Source: Chloroflexota bacterium
GTDB lineage: Bacteria > Chloroflexota > Anaerolineae > Anaerolineales > E44-bin32
Direction of reading: 5' to 3'
DNA: 35,330 nucleotides
NCBI GenBank assembly: GCA_022561215.1
Contig: JADFRQ010000026.1
Coordinates: 1 to 35,330 of the forward strand
Shown here: piece after piece, positions 33,980 to 35,330 of the stretch
Position numbering within the stretch: the stretch's first letter is position 1
Layout: every line of letters starts with the position of its first letter
Notes under the pieces: model-generated
The model's input: the letters and a program-made list of their open reading frames with translations, nothing else
The model's database searches: none
What the model was told of the DNA's origin: nothing
Made by a program: the position numbers and the translations under genes

Positions 33980-35330
33980 ATGTCTGCGACAACAACCAGC
34001 ACGCTATCACGCGTGAATAAGATGACAACAAGACACCTTATTTCGCGTCGAGAATTCTTAAAGCTCTCTACCATCTCTAGTACTGCTCTGTTACTGAGTG
34101 CGTGTAGCACAAATCCTTCTTCAACAGCAACAAACGTAATCCGTTCCGAACCTTTACCCATTCCAAAATTATTAATTGGGACAGAGATCGATGGGCAAAA
34201 AGTTTATGATTTAACCATACTACGAGGCTCCATGGTTTATATCCCTGGACAGAAAACGGCTACATTTGGATACAACGGCAATATTCTTGGTCCAACGCTG
34301 CTCATGAACAAAGGCGATGATGTTGTCATCAATGTGACCAATCAAATGGGCGAGCCGACAACTACGCATTGGCATGGGATACATTTACCAGCAGTGATGG
34401 ATGGAGGCCCGCATCAAATAATTGAAAATGGTGATACTTGGCAGGCCCATTACACGATTATGAATGAAGCGGCGACATTTTGGTATCATCCCCATTTGAT
34501 GGGTAAAACATCCGAACATGTCTACCATGGTTTGGCTGGATTATTTATCATTAAAGATCCCCAAAGCGAACTGGCACTCCCTGATCAATATGGGACGGAT
34601 GACATCCCATTGATAATTCAAGACAAAATTTTCAATTCTGACGGCTCGTTAAATTATCCTACCGTCCATGAGGGTGTCAAAGGAGATCATATTCTTGTCA
34701 ATGGAGCTGTAACTCCGACGTTCAGCGCCCCGGCGCAATTCGTCCGTTTTCGCATACTTAATGGCTCCAACGCCCGAATTTATAATTTTGGTTTCAGCGA
34801 TAATCGTCAATTTTATCAAATCGGGACAGATGGCGGACTGTTAGAAAAGCCGGTACCTCTCACCAGACTGAGGTTATCCAGTGGCGAGCGAGCGGAAATA
34901 CTAGTGGATTTTCGTGGCCAGGAAACCAGCCAGGTACGGCTGCTGAGTTATTCATCGGAGCTGGAAAACATCAATCCGCCCTGGATTAGTAATGATTTGG
35001 ATAAGGCAACATTTGATATCATGACCATTAATGTTAATTCGGCTACCGCTGACCCCATCACTGCTCTGCCTGGCTCCCTGGCCTCCATCAACCGCCTGCA
35101 AGAAAGCCAGGCCAACAAGACCCGTTCCTTCGAACTAGAAGAGGGTTTTTCTTTAGGGAGTTTTTCTGCCACCTTTACAATCAATGGGCAGACGATGGAC
35201 ATAAATCGGATCGATGAGACCATCCAACTGAACGATATTGAAATTTGGGAAGTCATTAACGATGCGGACATGCCTCATCCATTCCATATTCATGATATTC
35301 AATTTCTAATTTTGTCACGGAATGGATCGC
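33980..35330 (+). CDS. Multicopper oxidase, Tat-exported lipoprotein (3' partial)
   Basis: 450 codons are visible and the gene continues past the window end. The N-terminus has a Tat signal, SRREFLK with Arg23-Arg24, and a lipobox LLSAC with Cys42, so a folded, copper-loaded lipoprotein outside the membrane is expected. Cupredoxin domain 1 has HWHG (130-133) and WYHPH (168-172); domain 3 begins to show HPFHIH (433-438), ligands of the trinuclear site. The type-1 Cys lies outside the window. The family includes CueO and bilirubin-oxidase-like enzymes that oxidise metals or phenols with O2. The ATG is 22 bases after AAGGAGG, which is long; a 15-codon frame (33969-34016) sits at better distance. 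Confidence 0.93.
   Translation, partial: MSATTTSTLSRVNKMTTRHLISRREFLKLSTISSTALLLSACSTNPSSTATNVIRSEPLPIPKLLIGTEIDGQKVYDLTILRGSMVYIPGQKTATFGYNGNILGPTLLMNKGDDVVINVTNQMGEPTTTHWHGIHLPAVMDGGPHQIIENGDTWQAHYTIMNEAATFWYHPHLMGKTSEHVYHGLAGLFIIKDPQSELALPDQYGTDDIPLIIQDKIFNSDGSLNYPTVHEGVKGDHILVNGAVTPTFSAPAQFVRFRILNGSNARIYNFGFSDNRQFYQIGTDGGLLEKPVPLTRLRLSSGERAEILVDFRGQETSQVRLLSYSSELENINPPWISNDLDKATFDIMTINVNSATADPITALPGSLASINRLQESQANKTRSFELEEGFSLGSFSATFTINGQTMDINRIDETIQLNDIEIWEVINDADMPHPFHIHDIQFLILSRNGS

Overview
The window reads as part of a Chloroflexota chromosome, most likely Anaerolineae. This is inferred from gene content: a J-domain/von Willebrand factor A (vWA) protein beside an FHA protein, a CpXC-domain protein, a PqqD/radical-SAM-like locus with a membrane partner, FtsH, formate-tetrahydrofolate ligase, and the dispersed hairpin repeats. 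No rRNA or marker phylogeny is available to prove it. Starts are often GTG, and Shine-Dalgarno sites of the AGGAGG type precede many genes.

Layout. 1-3704 (+): signalling block with a J-domain/vWA protein (5' end outside the window), a zinc-ribbon/FHA protein, a small unknown protein, an OmpR-type regulator and a NarL/LuxR-type regulator. 3741-5214 (-): an unknown protein, a DUF971 protein and a membrane-anchored SH3-like protein. 5215-5946: mostly degenerate DNA with one good promoter. 5947-13730 (+): Ser/Thr kinase, FtsH, class III aminotransferase, GAF-PAS histidine kinase, CpXC protein. 13731-14059: repeat-rich convergent gap. 14060-19167 (-): RlmI-like methyltransferase, LigA, an LpxL/PatA-like acyltransferase and a CDP-alcohol phosphatidyltransferase. 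19340-23517 (+): a zinc-ribbon membrane protein, a DUF2207-like membrane protein whose Cys-rich tail lies in another frame, a PqqD/radical-SAM-like protein with no Fe-S cysteines, and a SAM methyltransferase. 23678-27173 (-): Amt with a possible structured leader, and Fhs. 27299-28768 (-): a DnaQ-like exonuclease interrupted by TAG and a frameshifted secreted protein.

At 29062 a tRNA-Arg(TCG) is followed by a strong terminator, short direct repeats and an IS3-family element. Beyond it lies accessory content: YCII, SRPBCC, ArsR, VOC and AraC proteins and a Tat-lipoprotein multicopper oxidase that runs off the end. This looks like a genomic-island edge, though no integrase is visible.

The most novel locus is 19340-23517. 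It has the parts of a post-translational modification system: a membrane substrate with a CACACA-GGGR tail, a PqqD-radical-SAM scaffold and a methyltransferase. In the radical SAM homologue every expected cluster cysteine has been replaced while the GGE motif and overall fold pattern remain. Frameshifts in both partners leave two explanations open: a decaying locus (or sequencing indels), or a true pseudoenzyme.
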